A DNA stretch of 64,000 nucleotides from Chryseolinea sp. H1M3-3 (GTDB lineage: Bacteria > Bacteroidota > Bacteroidia > Cytophagales > Cyclobacteriaceae). The notes beneath the pieces were generated by a model. That model was given only the letters and a program-made list of their open reading frames with translations, did no database searches and had not been told where the DNA came from. The position numbers and the translations under genes are program-made. Shown here one piece after another: positions 26,159 through 35,945 of the stretch; position 1 is the stretch's first letter, and every line of letters begins with the position of its first letter. The stretch spans positions 966,432 through 1,030,431 of the forward strand of contig NZ_JARKMY010000010.1 of NCBI RefSeq assembly GCF_029360725.1, read 5' to 3'.

Positions 26159-27499
26159 ATGTCAGGCCAGAAACACATTGCGATTACGGGCGCGGGACTT
26201 GTTGGATGCCTATTGGCCGTTTATTTATGCCGGCGTGGGTATAAAGTTACTGTTTTTGAACGGCGGCCTGACCTGAGACAACAACAAGTCGATGCAGGTA
26301 GGTCTATCAATCTCGCTTTAAGCAACCGCGGCCTGCGCGCATTGGAGGAAATCGGGCTAGCTGACGACATAATACGAATAGCCATCCCGATGCATAAAAG
26401 AATGATCCATGCACTTGATGGGTCTCTTACTTTTCAGCCTTATGGAAAACAGGGACAATTCATTAACTCAATTTCAAGAAGCAATCTTAACATACTGCTC
26501 CTGGAAACCGCCGAAAAACAAGGAGCCACCTTCCATTTTTCTCATCGCGTTACAGAGGTTGATTTAATGGCAACAACGCTAACTGTTCAACAAAATGGTG
26601 TCACCGCCGACAACACTTTTGATGCAATTGTCGGTGCCGATGGTGCGTTCTCTGCGGTAAGGCATGCGATGCAGTTTACAGACCAGTTTAATTTTTCACA
26701 GGATTATATTGAGCATGCCTATAAAGAATTTCATATTCCTGCCACACCGAATGGTCAGTTCGCTATGGAGAAAAATGCGCTTCACATTTGGCCTCGCGAA
26801 AGTTATATGCTGATTGCACTCCCAAATCCAGACGGAAGTTTTACCTGTACGTTATTTTTTCCGTTCGATGGAGATCCTTCCTTTAGCTCCCTTCGGACGG
26901 AACAAAACATTCGGCACTTTTTTCTTTCAAATTTCCCGGATGCCACAGCGTTAATGCCTCGCCTGATTCATGACTTCAATTCCAACCCAACATCGTCATT
27001 AGTGACAATGAAATGTTTTCCGTGGGTAAGAAACAAAACGCTGCTCATAGGTGATGCAGCACATGCCATTGTTCCTTTTTATGGACAAGGAATGAATGCC
27101 GGGTTTGAAGATTGCAGAATACTAAACCAGTTGATGGACCAGCACCAGGATGACTGGGAGAAAACAATACAGGCGTTTCAACTACAGCGAAAACCTGACA
27201 CGGATGCCATCGCTCAACTTGCGCTTGACAATTTTATTGAAATGCGGGATCTCGTTGCTGACGCAGACTTTTTATTACGCAAAAAGATTGAAGCAAAACT
27301 TCATGAGCTTTATCCTGAGGAATGGATACCGCTTTATTCCATGGTAACATTTTATGATAATATTCGATATTCAGAAGCCTATCGAATCGGCCTTAAGCAA
27401 AAAAAGATTATGGACGAAGTGATGAAAAAGCGTGGCATTGAAACTACTTGGATGCGTTTAGATTTTGAACAACTTGTTCGTCAGCTTCAGGCAACTTGA
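26159..27499 (+). CDS. kmo: Kynurenine 3-monooxygenase
   Basis: The FAD- and NADPH-dependent hydroxylase converts kynurenine to 3-hydroxykynurenine. The 446-residue protein has the dinucleotide-binding GAGLVGCLLAVYL (residues 11-23) with FERRPD, the group A hydroxylase VGADGAFSAVR motif, and GDAAHAIVPFYGQGMNAGFED, which is typical of KMO. The last 56 bases overlap the 3' end of the convergent transglycosylase gene. With kynU and nbaC it gives kynurenine to aminocarboxymuconate semialdehyde; the tryptophan dioxygenase and formamidase needed before it are not in the window. Confidence 0.96.
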   Translation: MSGQKHIAITGAGLVGCLLAVYLCRRGYKVTVFERRPDLRQQQVDAGRSINLALSNRGLRALEEIGLADDIIRIAIPMHKRMIHALDGSLTFQPYGKQGQFINSISRSNLNILLLETAEKQGATFHFSHRVTEVDLMATTLTVQQNGVTADNTFDAIVGADGAFSAVRHAMQFTDQFNFSQDYIEHAYKEFHIPATPNGQFAMEKNALHIWPRESYMLIALPNPDGSFTCTLFFPFDGDPSFSSLRTEQNIRHFFLSNFPDATALMPRLIHDFNSNPTSSLVTMKCFPWVRNKTLLIGDAAHAIVPFYGQGMNAGFEDCRILNQLMDQHQDDWEKTIQAFQLQRKPDTDAIAQLALDNFIEMRDLVADADFLLRKKIEAKLHELYPEEWIPLYSMVTFYDNIRYSEAYRIGLKQKKIMDEVMKKRGIETTWMRLDFEQLVRQLQAT

Positions 27500-28919
27500 T
27501 ATGCAATTTGTACTCTTCGTAGCGTGCTAAGACATCTTTTACATAGTTTACCGGCTCTTCGCATTTACAATATCCTGCTTTCGAAACTGGATCTTTATAA
27601 AATTTAGGATCCGTTTTTTTCAACAAAAAAAATTCGACATCATTCCAGTGTTGCGGATCCTTTCCATATTTCTCCGCGAGTTTACGCGCATCCAGTATAT
27701 GCGCTAGCCCCGCGTTATACGACGCCAATATGAATTTCATGCGTTCTTCTTCATTCGCAATGCGTTGCGTCCAGTAGCGATCCAGATACCTCAGATAATT
27801 TACGCCTGCCTTTATATTTTCGACCGGGTCATATACATCCTTCGCGCCGAACCTTTTAGCAGTTTCCGGCATAAGCTGCATCAATCCCTGGGCACCAGCC
27901 CATGATTCATCACCGGTTTTAAATTTAGATTCCTGATAAACAATAGAAGCCAGCATGCGCCAGTCCCAACCTAGTTTTTCCGCGCCCTCTTTTATCAAAA
28001 TGTCGTATTGAGAAAGTTTATTTCCACCTAGCGAAGAGTAATCGCTGTTCATTCTCATCAGGGATGTTCTGGGACTTTTAAAATATCGATTATAAATCAC
28101 CATGAATGTGGGTCCCTTTTTAATCTTGGTGAGCCACTGATTAATTGTTTCAAGTAAGTTAGGCGCATTTCTGCGTAGACCCCATGCAATTTGCTGGGGC
28201 ATGCTTAACACTGTTTGTACATCAAGTATAGGATAGTAGGATACATTCACATGTGCCAGGGTATGATCAGCAACTGTATAATCAATTTCACCTAAGGCCA
28301 CCTTTCGAACCAAGGACTCGCTTTCCGAATTGACGGTGTCCTCCCGAATAATAATATCACCGCCTAATTCTTCCGATAAATTTCTCAGTCGCATAGCATG
28401 ACTTGTACCAGCGATAACATGGATTTCCTTCCCGATAAGATCCACCGGATTGCGGATTAAATTTTCATTCACTTGATCCAATGTCAAGCGCCGCCAGTTG
28501 TCCGGCTTTCGTTGTACTAATACCTGGTATGCATTAAAATGAGGATGTGTAAACGCAACAGAATTTTTTAAGGCTTTTGTGATGGCTAGCGGAAAAGCAA
28601 TGATGTCACCTTCTCCATTATTTAGCTGTTCAATAGCGCGTTCAATCCCAGATGTGACTTTAATCTTAAGATCTACTTTTAAATGATCAGCCAACAACTT
28701 CAGCAGTTCATATTCATAGCCCATAGGATGGCCTTTGTAGATGAAATAACTGATGGAATTATTGTCGACTAATGCATTGATGTAACCTCGCTTAACGATC
28801 GCATCGAGGTCAAACTGAACTTGCGATTCTTCATGTAAGTCCACTTTTGGGGCCTTTTCGCATGAAAAGCAAGCCAACAACAAACAAATGGTAAAAGTAC
28901 AGCGCCAAAAAACCAACAT
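27444..28919 (-). CDS. mltF: MltF-like membrane-bound lytic transglycosylase
   Basis: The protein cuts peptidoglycan glycan strands. An N-terminal lipoprotein signal ends in ACFSC. A periplasmic solute-binding-type domain (bacterial family 3) covers about residues 35-270. The SLT domain follows (about 300-430), with the catalytic glutamate in ASIVYQESKF and the family stretch GAQGLMQLMPETAKRFG. The ATG at 28919 is preferred over a start 63 bases upstream, because the latter would lie in a terminator and hide the signal peptide. It converges with kmo and the two coding regions overlap by 56 bases. Confidence 0.9.
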   Translation of the reverse strand: MLVFWRCTFTICLLLACFSCEKAPKVDLHEESQVQFDLDAIVKRGYINALVDNNSISYFIYKGHPMGYEYELLKLLADHLKVDLKIKVTSGIERAIEQLNNGEGDIIAFPLAITKALKNSVAFTHPHFNAYQVLVQRKPDNWRRLTLDQVNENLIRNPVDLIGKEIHVIAGTSHAMRLRNLSEELGGDIIIREDTVNSESESLVRKVALGEIDYTVADHTLAHVNVSYYPILDVQTVLSMPQQIAWGLRRNAPNLLETINQWLTKIKKGPTFMVIYNRYFKSPRTSLMRMNSDYSSLGGNKLSQYDILIKEGAEKLGWDWRMLASIVYQESKFKTGDESWAGAQGLMQLMPETAKRFGAKDVYDPVENIKAGVNYLRYLDRYWTQRIANEEERMKFILASYNAGLAHILDARKLAEKYGKDPQHWNDVEFFLLKKTDPKFYKDPVSKAGYCKCEEPVNYVKDVLARYEEYKLHIKLPEADEQVVQNLNASK

Positions 28920-28952
28920 ACGAACTGAAAATAGCAATTCGCAGGGAAAATA

Positions 28953-28979
28953 AAAAGGAGGTTTCGACGACCTCCTTTC
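28953..28979 (-). terminator. Terminator after the TonB-dependent receptor gene
   Basis: AAAGGAGGT (28954-28962) and ACCTCCTTT (28970-28978) form a 9-bp stem with a 7-base loop. On the minus strand a T-rich tail (TTTTTATTTT) follows. It lies between the receptor stop and the transglycosylase start. Confidence 0.8.
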
Positions 28980-29000
28980 CACGTGATGTAAGTAATTTTT

Positions 29001-32000
29001 CTAAAACGAATAACGAATACCTACTTGGGCTTGCCATCTTGAACTAATAAGACCCGAGTCGTCAATATTAAGCTTGGTGGCTGGCTTGGCAAACCGGAAG
29101 TTAGGAATATTATCAGCGCCTAAATTAACATACTCGACTAAGCGAAAGTTATCGTTGGTGTTAAAGTATTGCCTGCCCCAATCTTTGTTGAGCATGTTTG
29201 TAAAATTAAAGACATCAAAGCTTAGTTGAAGTGTATGACGTGTTGAACCGATCGTGAGAAAAAAGTCCTGTAAAAAACGCAAATCGATGACGTTGGTAAA
29301 AGGCACCCGCGCACCATTTCTTTCTGCGTATTGACCTCTTCTTGAATTCAGGTAATCGTCACCTTTGATAAACTCATTAAGATCGGCCCACTGCTGATCT
29401 TCGCTGACAGGGTTGCTACCTGTTATTGGCACAAAACGGATCTCGCCAGCCGCTAATGCCTCTGCGTATGTCGCATAGTCCCTTGGCACATAAATAAGAT
29501 CGTTGTCCGTGTTGGTAGCCTGAGGGTCATCGTTTAACAATGAATTACGATAAATATAAGAATAACGTGCACCAGACTGACCGTTATAAAATAAGGAGAT
29601 GGTTGTTGCAAAATGTTTAAGGTATTCTTTCCGGTATGAGACACTTGCTACGATTCTTGAGCCAAGGTCAAAATCAGAATAAGAGAGGTCCAGGCGATTT
29701 TTACCGTTTACGTTTTCAATAAATCGCCATTGAGAGGAATTCTGAGAAGACGTTCCTTCATTTAAAACTTTGGATCTTCCAAACGTATAACCAACACTGG
29801 TTGACAATCCAAACTCAAAATCCTTTTTTAGTTGCGCCGTTAAATTATAGGTATACCCTTTACTTGTATTTTTACCCAACAGTATATGACGGTATGTGGC
29901 ATCCACTGGCTCGCTCCTGTTCCAGCGCGGTCTGTTGTCCTGACCCACGAGGGTAGCTGTAGGTTGCTTGATATTGAATTGTTCGTAGTTGATATTGTTT
30001 AACGTTTTACTAAAGATACCCTCTAAAGTACCAACGAGTCCCCCGGGTAATAATTTGTCGACAGCCAATGACGTTCTGAAGACTTGTGGGAATTTGAAGT
30101 TTTTCGCAAAGATGTTAATATCTCCCGATGGCGTAGCAACTACTGCACCTACATCGGGTCCTGTATATTGATTATTTGGGTCTGGTCTAAAGGTAACTTT
30201 TGGATTTGCACCGGCAGGTATGGATCCTATCAGCACACCGTTATTGTTAAAGCTTGCGCCGGGCCATACATAAGGTATTCGGCTGGTGAAAATCCCGACA
30301 CCTCCTCGAATTTGAGTAGTCTGATCGCCTTTAAGATCATAGTTAAAGCCAATCCGTGGCGACAACATTACTTGTGGCTTTGGTACTTCACCTACCCGAG
30401 CTCCCATCAGGTCATAACCTTCAGCTTCTATTTTCGGAATAACTGTACTATTAAAATATGGATCTTCCTGCGGTTTGTTTAAAAACATTGGAATATCAAT
30501 GCGCAAGCCAGCAGTAAATCTGAATTTTTGGTTAACGGTTATCTCATCCTGCGCATAAACCCCTAGTTGTAACGTTTGAAAATCTGCAGCGGCTTTCGTT
30601 CCGTCGCCAGCGACATCATCGACGAGAGAGTAGCTTCGCTCATAATCCGTCGAAGCGGCACCTGTTAAAAAGCTATTTAAATCCGCAAAAGTGTATGTAC
30701 CGTAAGCGTTACCCACAAAAGCATTATAAAAGGTTGCATATTCATTATGCGTTCCAAATGTGAAGGCATGCTTTTGCTTATAGATTGTAAAATTGTCGGT
30801 CAGTGTGAGAATTCTGGATTTCAATTGATTGATTGTGGAGAAAGGTTCGGTTCCGAAAATGATTCTGTTGGTACCATCATTAATCGTTACGCGTGGAAAA
30901 TCCTGCCCGATAGAACCACGATCGTCTACCACAGTTGTATAACCTATGATCAAATTGTTGGACTTAGAATTACCAAAAGCGCTTTTCAATTCAACTGCTG
31001 TTGAATTGGTTGTGCTTGGAAAGAACTCACTATTATTTCCAAAATTGATGGTAGAGTTAGTCGATCTTGCACGTTTGTAGGCTTCTCCTTTCGTATAACT
31101 GTGGCGCAACGTAAGCGTATGATTACTGTTGATGTTGTAGTCAAAACGCACTAAAAATTTATCGCTTTTAGTCTCCGACGGATTATCCAAATAACCACCT
31201 GGATCGTATCCGTAGTTAGTTTTCAGAAAATCTGTAAGTCCGTTCAAATCGGTTTGTGTTACTGTTCCGTTATAGGTGGTGTAGTCAAAGGGTTGAGGCG
31301 TTTCATCCCGCTGAACTTCGGCATTTATAAAAAAGAATAATTTGTCTTTAATGATCGGCCCGCCTAATCGGAAGCCGGTAGTTTGCGCCGTAAAATCATC
31401 AAGTTTTTTACGTTCAGTTGCAGGGTTATCAGTTGGAGTTTTCCCTGCCAGCTTTTCATTCCTGAAAAACGTATACACCGAACCGGAAAATTTATTGCTG
31501 CCACTTCTTGTAACAGCATTTATTCCTCCACCAGCAAACCCTCCCAACCGAACATCGAACGGTGCTATAACGACTTGGAATTCTTCAATAGCATCGATAC
31601 TAATTGGACTAATGCTGTTTGCTTGCCCGCCGTTTGTTCCAGTTTCTGAAAGGCCGAACACATCATTGTTAACAGCACCATCAACAAAGATTGAATTGTA
31701 GCGATTATTTGTTCCTGCAATTGAAATTCCCTGATTTGCCGTAATGGACACTTGAGGCGTTAGCCTGGTAAAGTCCGTGAGGTTTCGCCCAACGGTGGGC
31801 AATGAATTAATTTGTTGTTGTGAAATGTTGGTTGAAGCTCCAGTCCGTTCGCTATTAAAAACATCATCGCGGCTAGCGGTCACCTCCACATCGGCTAATT
31901 CAACAGCGGTTTCCGATAATTGAATTCTTAGATTGTATGTTTGTCCAAGACTAAGGAAAATGTTTTCTTTTTTGTCTTCCGTATACCCAACAAACGTCGT

Positions 32001-32237
32001 TGTAATTGTATAAGGACCCCCTACCCGCGCATTTAAAATTGTAAAACTTCCGTCGGTTCGGCTTGAGGTACCATATTCCGTACCTGATGGGGTATGCCGA
32101 GCAATAATCGTCGCCCCTGGCAACGGTTCACCGTTTTGATCTTTAATAGTCCCGCTTATGCTTGCAGTAGTTACACCCTGAGCAAAGGCAGTACCTGAAA
32201 CAAGAAGCGCACAGGCTAGCAGTAAAATTCTATTCAT
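29001..32237 (-). CDS. Oar-like TonB-dependent outer-membrane protein
   Basis: The 1078-residue protein has a signal peptide (ends AFAQ, residue 20), a carboxypeptidase-regulatory-like domain (about 22-110, SISGTIKDQNGEPLPGATII), a plug domain (about 120-240, with LPTVGRNLTDFTRLTP and FAGGGINAVTRSGSN) and a long beta-barrel ending in phenylalanine (VGIRYSF). The GGGINAVTRSG motif is characteristic of the Oar subgroup. No SusD-like partner is adjacent, so glycan import is not indicated. It is transcribed alone, ended by a terminator, and diverges from an M14 peptidase gene across 203 bases. Confidence 0.93.
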   Translation of the reverse strand: MNRILLLACALLVSGTAFAQGVTTASISGTIKDQNGEPLPGATIIARHTPSGTEYGTSSRTDGSFTILNARVGGPYTITTTFVGYTEDKKENIFLSLGQTYNLRIQLSETAVELADVEVTASRDDVFNSERTGASTNISQQQINSLPTVGRNLTDFTRLTPQVSITANQGISIAGTNNRYNSIFVDGAVNNDVFGLSETGTNGGQANSISPISIDAIEEFQVVIAPFDVRLGGFAGGGINAVTRSGSNKFSGSVYTFFRNEKLAGKTPTDNPATERKKLDDFTAQTTGFRLGGPIIKDKLFFFINAEVQRDETPQPFDYTTYNGTVTQTDLNGLTDFLKTNYGYDPGGYLDNPSETKSDKFLVRFDYNINSNHTLTLRHSYTKGEAYKRARSTNSTINFGNNSEFFPSTTNSTAVELKSAFGNSKSNNLIIGYTTVVDDRGSIGQDFPRVTINDGTNRIIFGTEPFSTINQLKSRILTLTDNFTIYKQKHAFTFGTHNEYATFYNAFVGNAYGTYTFADLNSFLTGAASTDYERSYSLVDDVAGDGTKAAADFQTLQLGVYAQDEITVNQKFRFTAGLRIDIPMFLNKPQEDPYFNSTVIPKIEAEGYDLMGARVGEVPKPQVMLSPRIGFNYDLKGDQTTQIRGGVGIFTSRIPYVWPGASFNNNGVLIGSIPAGANPKVTFRPDPNNQYTGPDVGAVVATPSGDINIFAKNFKFPQVFRTSLAVDKLLPGGLVGTLEGIFSKTLNNINYEQFNIKQPTATLVGQDNRPRWNRSEPVDATYRHILLGKNTSKGYTYNLTAQLKKDFEFGLSTSVGYTFGRSKVLNEGTSSQNSSQWRFIENVNGKNRLDLSYSDFDLGSRIVASVSYRKEYLKHFATTISLFYNGQSGARYSYIYRNSLLNDDPQATNTDNDLIYVPRDYATYAEALAAGEIRFVPITGSNPVSEDQQWADLNEFIKGDDYLNSRRGQYAERNGARVPFTNVIDLRFLQDFFLTIGSTRHTLQLSFDVFNFTNMLNKDWGRQYFNTNDNFRLVEYVNLGADNIPNFRFAKPATKLNIDDSGLISSRWQAQVGIRYSF

Positions 32238-32389
32238 AAATTATAGGTTAATTACTAGTGTAAAAATACCCTTTGGAATACACTTAAACTTTAAAGCCCC
32301 TTTAAATATTTACGCAAATTGTTTACAATAGCTTAACATCTGAAAGAAACACCGTAACAAATTCTGTTATGGCTAGGCAACTGTTTGAT

Positions 32390-32410
32390 TTGACATAAAA
32401 TATTTGTCAA
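32390..32410. promoter_or_regulatory. Inverted repeat, operator-like
   Basis: TTGACA (32390-32395) and TGTCAA (32405-32410) form a perfect 6-base dyad around a 9-base AT-rich centre. It lies 30 bases before the ATG of the M14 peptidase gene, in the gap shared with the divergent receptor gene. A dimeric regulator site is possible; there is no other support. Confidence 0.3.
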
Positions 32411-32440
32411 TTGGTCATAAGGCTCATTTAATACAATATC

Positions 32441-35002
32441 ATGTATAAATTTTTATGGCGGTCCATTTTGTTGTTAACGATTGCATCAGGCGTAAATGCA
32501 CAACCCGACCTGTCTTACTATTTACCGGAGGGTGTAACATACAACCCAAATATTCCAACACCTCAATCGGTAATAGGCCATCAGGTTGGTGAATGGCATG
32601 TGACTCATGATCGTTTACTCAACTACATGCATGCATTAGACAAAGCTTCCAATAGAATCAGTCTTGAGATATCCGGGTACACGCACGAAGCGCGCCCATT
32701 GTTGCTGCTCACGATAACAAGTGAAAAAAATCACAGGGATCTTGAGTCACTGCGCACGCAGCATAATTTATTAACTGATTTTAAAAAATCGGTGGACTTA
32801 GATCTTAAGAATATGCCGACTGTCTTTTACATTGGATTTAGTATACATGGAAATGAAGCTAGCGGTGTGAACGCTGGGCTATTAGTCGCTTATCATTTGG
32901 CTGCCGCTCAAGGTGAGGAAATCGAACAGTATCTCAACAATACCATTATTCTATTTGATCCTTGTTACAACCCTGACGGTATGCAGCGGTTCAGTGGCTG
33001 GGTGAATGCAAGAAAAAGCAAAATTACCTCGGTTGATCCATTAGATACAGAACATAACGAAGTGTGGCCCGGCGGAAGATTCAATCATTATTGGTTTGAC
33101 CTCAATCGCGATTGGCTGGTAGCACAGCATCCAGAATCTCGTGCCCGCGTCAGCAACTTTCAAAAATGGAAACCTAACGTTTTGACAGACCATCACGAAA
33201 TGGGCACCAATACTTCATTCTTTTTCCAGCCCGGTGTACCCTCACGCATGCATCCGCTCACGCCAGAAAAAAACCTAGAGCTGACAAAGCGTATGGGAGA
33301 ATTCCACGCAAAAGCATTGGACGATTTATGTGCCCTATATTTTACGCAGGAAGGATATGATGATTTTTATTATGGGAAAGGTTCCAGCTTTCCAGATGCG
33401 CAAGGCGCTATCGGAATTTTATTTGAGCAAGCTAGCTCACGGGGTCACGCACAAGAAAGCACCAACGGCATCCTTCGATTTCCATTTACAATAAGAAATC
33501 AGTTTGTAACGGCTTTGAGTTCTTTGAGAGCAATTAATGCTATGCGCATAGACTTGCTGGAGTATCAACGCCAGTTTTATAGAGAAGCAGCGACAGAGTC
33601 GGCGAAAGATCCCGTTAAAGCATTCATATTTTCATCAAAGGATAAAGTTCGGGCACATGAGCTATGCCAGGTCCTGAATCGGCAAGACATCGACGTCTAC
33701 AGCATCAAATCTAATCAAACCGTTCAAAACAAAAGTTATTCTCAGGCATCAAGTTTTATAGTACCGATGAATCAGCGGCAATACAAGTTGATTAAAAGTA
33801 TGTTTGAAAAACGAATACAGTTTAAAGACAGTATTTTCTATGATATCTCAAGCTGGACCCTCCCGCTGGCTTATGGCGTAGCGTATGATGCGCTAAAAAA
33901 CTTGCCAGCGCTTGGGGAAAAAATTACAAGCGAGCAGTTGCCCCCAGGCGAACGCATTGGAGGAAAAAGTGATTATGCATACGTATTTGAATCAGTCGGT
34001 TATTATTCACCACGATCCATATACAGGTTGCTAAGTCATGGCTTAAGAGTCAAAGTAGCTACCCAGCCGTTTTACCGCGCAGATGGAAAAAAATTTGATC
34101 CGGGTTCCATTTTGATTCCTTTGAGTGATCAAGATAAGCATGCTGAGCAAATAGAATTTTTGATAAATGAGATTGTAACGAAGGATGGAATTGATGTATA
34201 CGCTTTCCAAACGGGCCTTGATTATAAAGGATCGAGTCTGGGCAGCAGCAATTTTCTTACCCTAAAAAAACCAGAAGTAGCCATGCTCATGGGTGATGGA
34301 TTTTCTGCCACAGATGCCGGTGAGGTTTGGCATCAATTTGATACACGTTTCCATATACCATTGACGCTTTTACCCGTAGATGTTTTTAACCGATCGCCGA
34401 TCTCCCGATACAATACCATTATTATTCCTCCGACCTCCGGCACTTTTCAGATTTCGGAAGGTGCCAAAGAAAAATTAAAGACCTGGGTGCAAAACGGAGG
34501 TGTAGTCATCGGTTTGGAAGGGGCACTAAACTGGCTTAACACGGTTGGGCTAGGCAAGTTTGGCATGAAAAAAGATGAAGTGAAAAAAGATTCATCGGTG
34601 GCGAGACCTTATGGATTGATCAACGCATATTCAGGTGCACAGGAAACAAGTGGGGCAATCTTTCAGGCGAATGTCGATCTTACTCATCCTCTTCTGTTTG
34701 GGTACTATAATAATACAATGCCGATTTTCAAGTCTAATAATTTATTCATGGAGAAAACAGAAAACCCTTATGGAAATCCAATTGTATTTTCACCGGATCC
34801 ACTCTTGAGCGGATACATTTCGAAAATTAATTATAGCAAACTTAAAAACAGTTCAGTGGCTGGCGTCAGTTTCTATGGACAGGGACGAGTAATTGGTTTC
34901 ACAGACAATTTATGTTTCCGTGGGTTCTGGTATGGCACAAATAAAATATTGATGAACGCTGTATTTTATGGTTGGCTGATAAACAGTGCTTCGGGCAGAT
35001 AG
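32441..35002 (+). CDS. Secreted M14-family zinc carboxypeptidase
   Basis: The 853-residue protein has a signal peptide (ends GVNAQ, residue 21). An M14 domain follows in about residues 45-330. The zinc ligands are in FSIHGNEASG (HxxE), with the third histidine likely in TDHHEMGTNTSFF. Further family landmarks are NPDGMQRF and DLNRDW. A long C-terminal region (about residues 360-853) includes a glutamine-amidotransferase-like, Rossmann-type stretch (about 600-700, PEVAMLMGDGFSATDAG; IIIPPTSGTF). Such two-part M14 proteins are common in Bacteroidota and likely degrade peptides outside the cell membrane. It could be coupled in function to the divergent Oar-like receptor. Confidence 0.88.
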   Translation: MYKFLWRSILLLTIASGVNAQPDLSYYLPEGVTYNPNIPTPQSVIGHQVGEWHVTHDRLLNYMHALDKASNRISLEISGYTHEARPLLLLTITSEKNHRDLESLRTQHNLLTDFKKSVDLDLKNMPTVFYIGFSIHGNEASGVNAGLLVAYHLAAAQGEEIEQYLNNTIILFDPCYNPDGMQRFSGWVNARKSKITSVDPLDTEHNEVWPGGRFNHYWFDLNRDWLVAQHPESRARVSNFQKWKPNVLTDHHEMGTNTSFFFQPGVPSRMHPLTPEKNLELTKRMGEFHAKALDDLCALYFTQEGYDDFYYGKGSSFPDAQGAIGILFEQASSRGHAQESTNGILRFPFTIRNQFVTALSSLRAINAMRIDLLEYQRQFYREAATESAKDPVKAFIFSSKDKVRAHELCQVLNRQDIDVYSIKSNQTVQNKSYSQASSFIVPMNQRQYKLIKSMFEKRIQFKDSIFYDISSWTLPLAYGVAYDALKNLPALGEKITSEQLPPGERIGGKSDYAYVFESVGYYSPRSIYRLLSHGLRVKVATQPFYRADGKKFDPGSILIPLSDQDKHAEQIEFLINEIVTKDGIDVYAFQTGLDYKGSSLGSSNFLTLKKPEVAMLMGDGFSATDAGEVWHQFDTRFHIPLTLLPVDVFNRSPISRYNTIIIPPTSGTFQISEGAKEKLKTWVQNGGVVIGLEGALNWLNTVGLGKFGMKKDEVKKDSSVARPYGLINAYSGAQETSGAIFQANVDLTHPLLFGYYNNTMPIFKSNNLFMEKTENPYGNPIVFSPDPLLSGYISKINYSKLKNSSVAGVSFYGQGRVIGFTDNLCFRGFWYGTNKILMNAVFYGWLINSASGR

Positions 35003-35084
35003 GACACGAATTAATAATTCGGGCCATCAGAAAACATTTTACAATCAATTAAAGTCTTAAATTTCCCGAATAAATATTCTACGT

Positions 35085-35909
35085 ATGCGACCACTCTTTG
35101 CATTCATTTTCTTCATGGCAACACTTGGTTTACAAGCGCAGGCGATCAAGGTAATGACTTACAACATTCGACTTGACACCCCGAATGACAGCATTAATCA
35201 ATGGCCTAAAAGAGATCACAAAGTATATGCATTGATTAAAAAGTATGATCCAGACCTAATCGGATTGCAGGAAGTATTGCATCACCAATTAATGGATCTG
35301 CTTCAAAATCTTCCTGCGTATACCTATATCGGTGTTGGCCGTGATGACGGAAAAACAAAAGGAGAATATTCTGCTATTCTTTACAAAAAGGATAGATTTA
35401 AGGCACTTAATCAAAATACTTTTTGGCTATCAGAAACACCGGAAGTCCCAGGAAGTAAAAGCTGGGATGCTGCCATTACTCGTGTTGCGTCCTGGGGAAC
35501 ATTCAAAGACTTAAAATCAAACAAAGATTTTTTAATGATCAATACACACTTTGATCACATTGGAAAAGAAGCCCGCAAAAACAGCGCAGCTTTATTAAAA
35601 CAAAAAGCGTCGGAGATAGCCAAAGATTTCCCATTGATCATCACTGGAGATTTTAATTGTACACGTGCAGATGCGCCCTATGCAACCATCATGAATCCTG
35701 TCGGCATATCGTTGGTTGATCCTGCACCGAAAAATCCCCCGGGAACTTTCTGTAGCTTCAAAGTGAATTCCATAACATGCAACGGTATTGATTACATATT
35801 TCATTCTAAAGCTTGGAATGCAAATGCCTATCAAGTCATTCAGGATAATGACGGTAAGTACTATCCTTCAGATCATCTACCGGTCATGGTAAATTTGACG
35901 ATACAATAA
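35085..35909 (+). CDS. Secreted endonuclease/exonuclease/phosphatase family protein
   Basis: The 274-residue protein has a signal peptide (ends GLQAQA, about residue 20) and the EEP fold: VMTYNIRLD with the first metal region, LIGLQEVL with the catalytic Glu, TGDFNCTRADAPY (Asp/Asn pair) and SDHLPVMV at the end (Asp-His). The residue order fits metal-dependent phosphodiesterases that act on nucleic acids, phospholipids or sugar phosphates. The small size and signal suggest a periplasmic or extracellular enzyme. It may be cotranscribed with the M14 gene 82 bases upstream. Confidence 0.88.
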   Translation: MRPLFAFIFFMATLGLQAQAIKVMTYNIRLDTPNDSINQWPKRDHKVYALIKKYDPDLIGLQEVLHHQLMDLLQNLPAYTYIGVGRDDGKTKGEYSAILYKKDRFKALNQNTFWLSETPEVPGSKSWDAAITRVASWGTFKDLKSNKDFLMINTHFDHIGKEARKNSAALLKQKASEIAKDFPLIITGDFNCTRADAPYATIMNPVGISLVDPAPKNPPGTFCSFKVNSITCNGIDYIFHSKAWNANAYQVIQDNDGKYYPSDHLPVMVNLTIQ

Positions 35910-35945
35910 AAGCTTGTTAAAAGTCACGAGAAGTCTCCCGCAACG

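Noticed and set aside
28920..28982. A longer N-terminus for the MltF-like protein
   Set aside because: It would begin inside the terminator of the receptor gene and would bury the lipoprotein signal; the ATG at 28919 gives a proper signal peptide.
30084..30482. A 132-codon open frame opposite the Oar-like receptor gene
   Set aside because: It lies wholly within a well supported gene and its protein is low in family-like features; typical antisense shadow.
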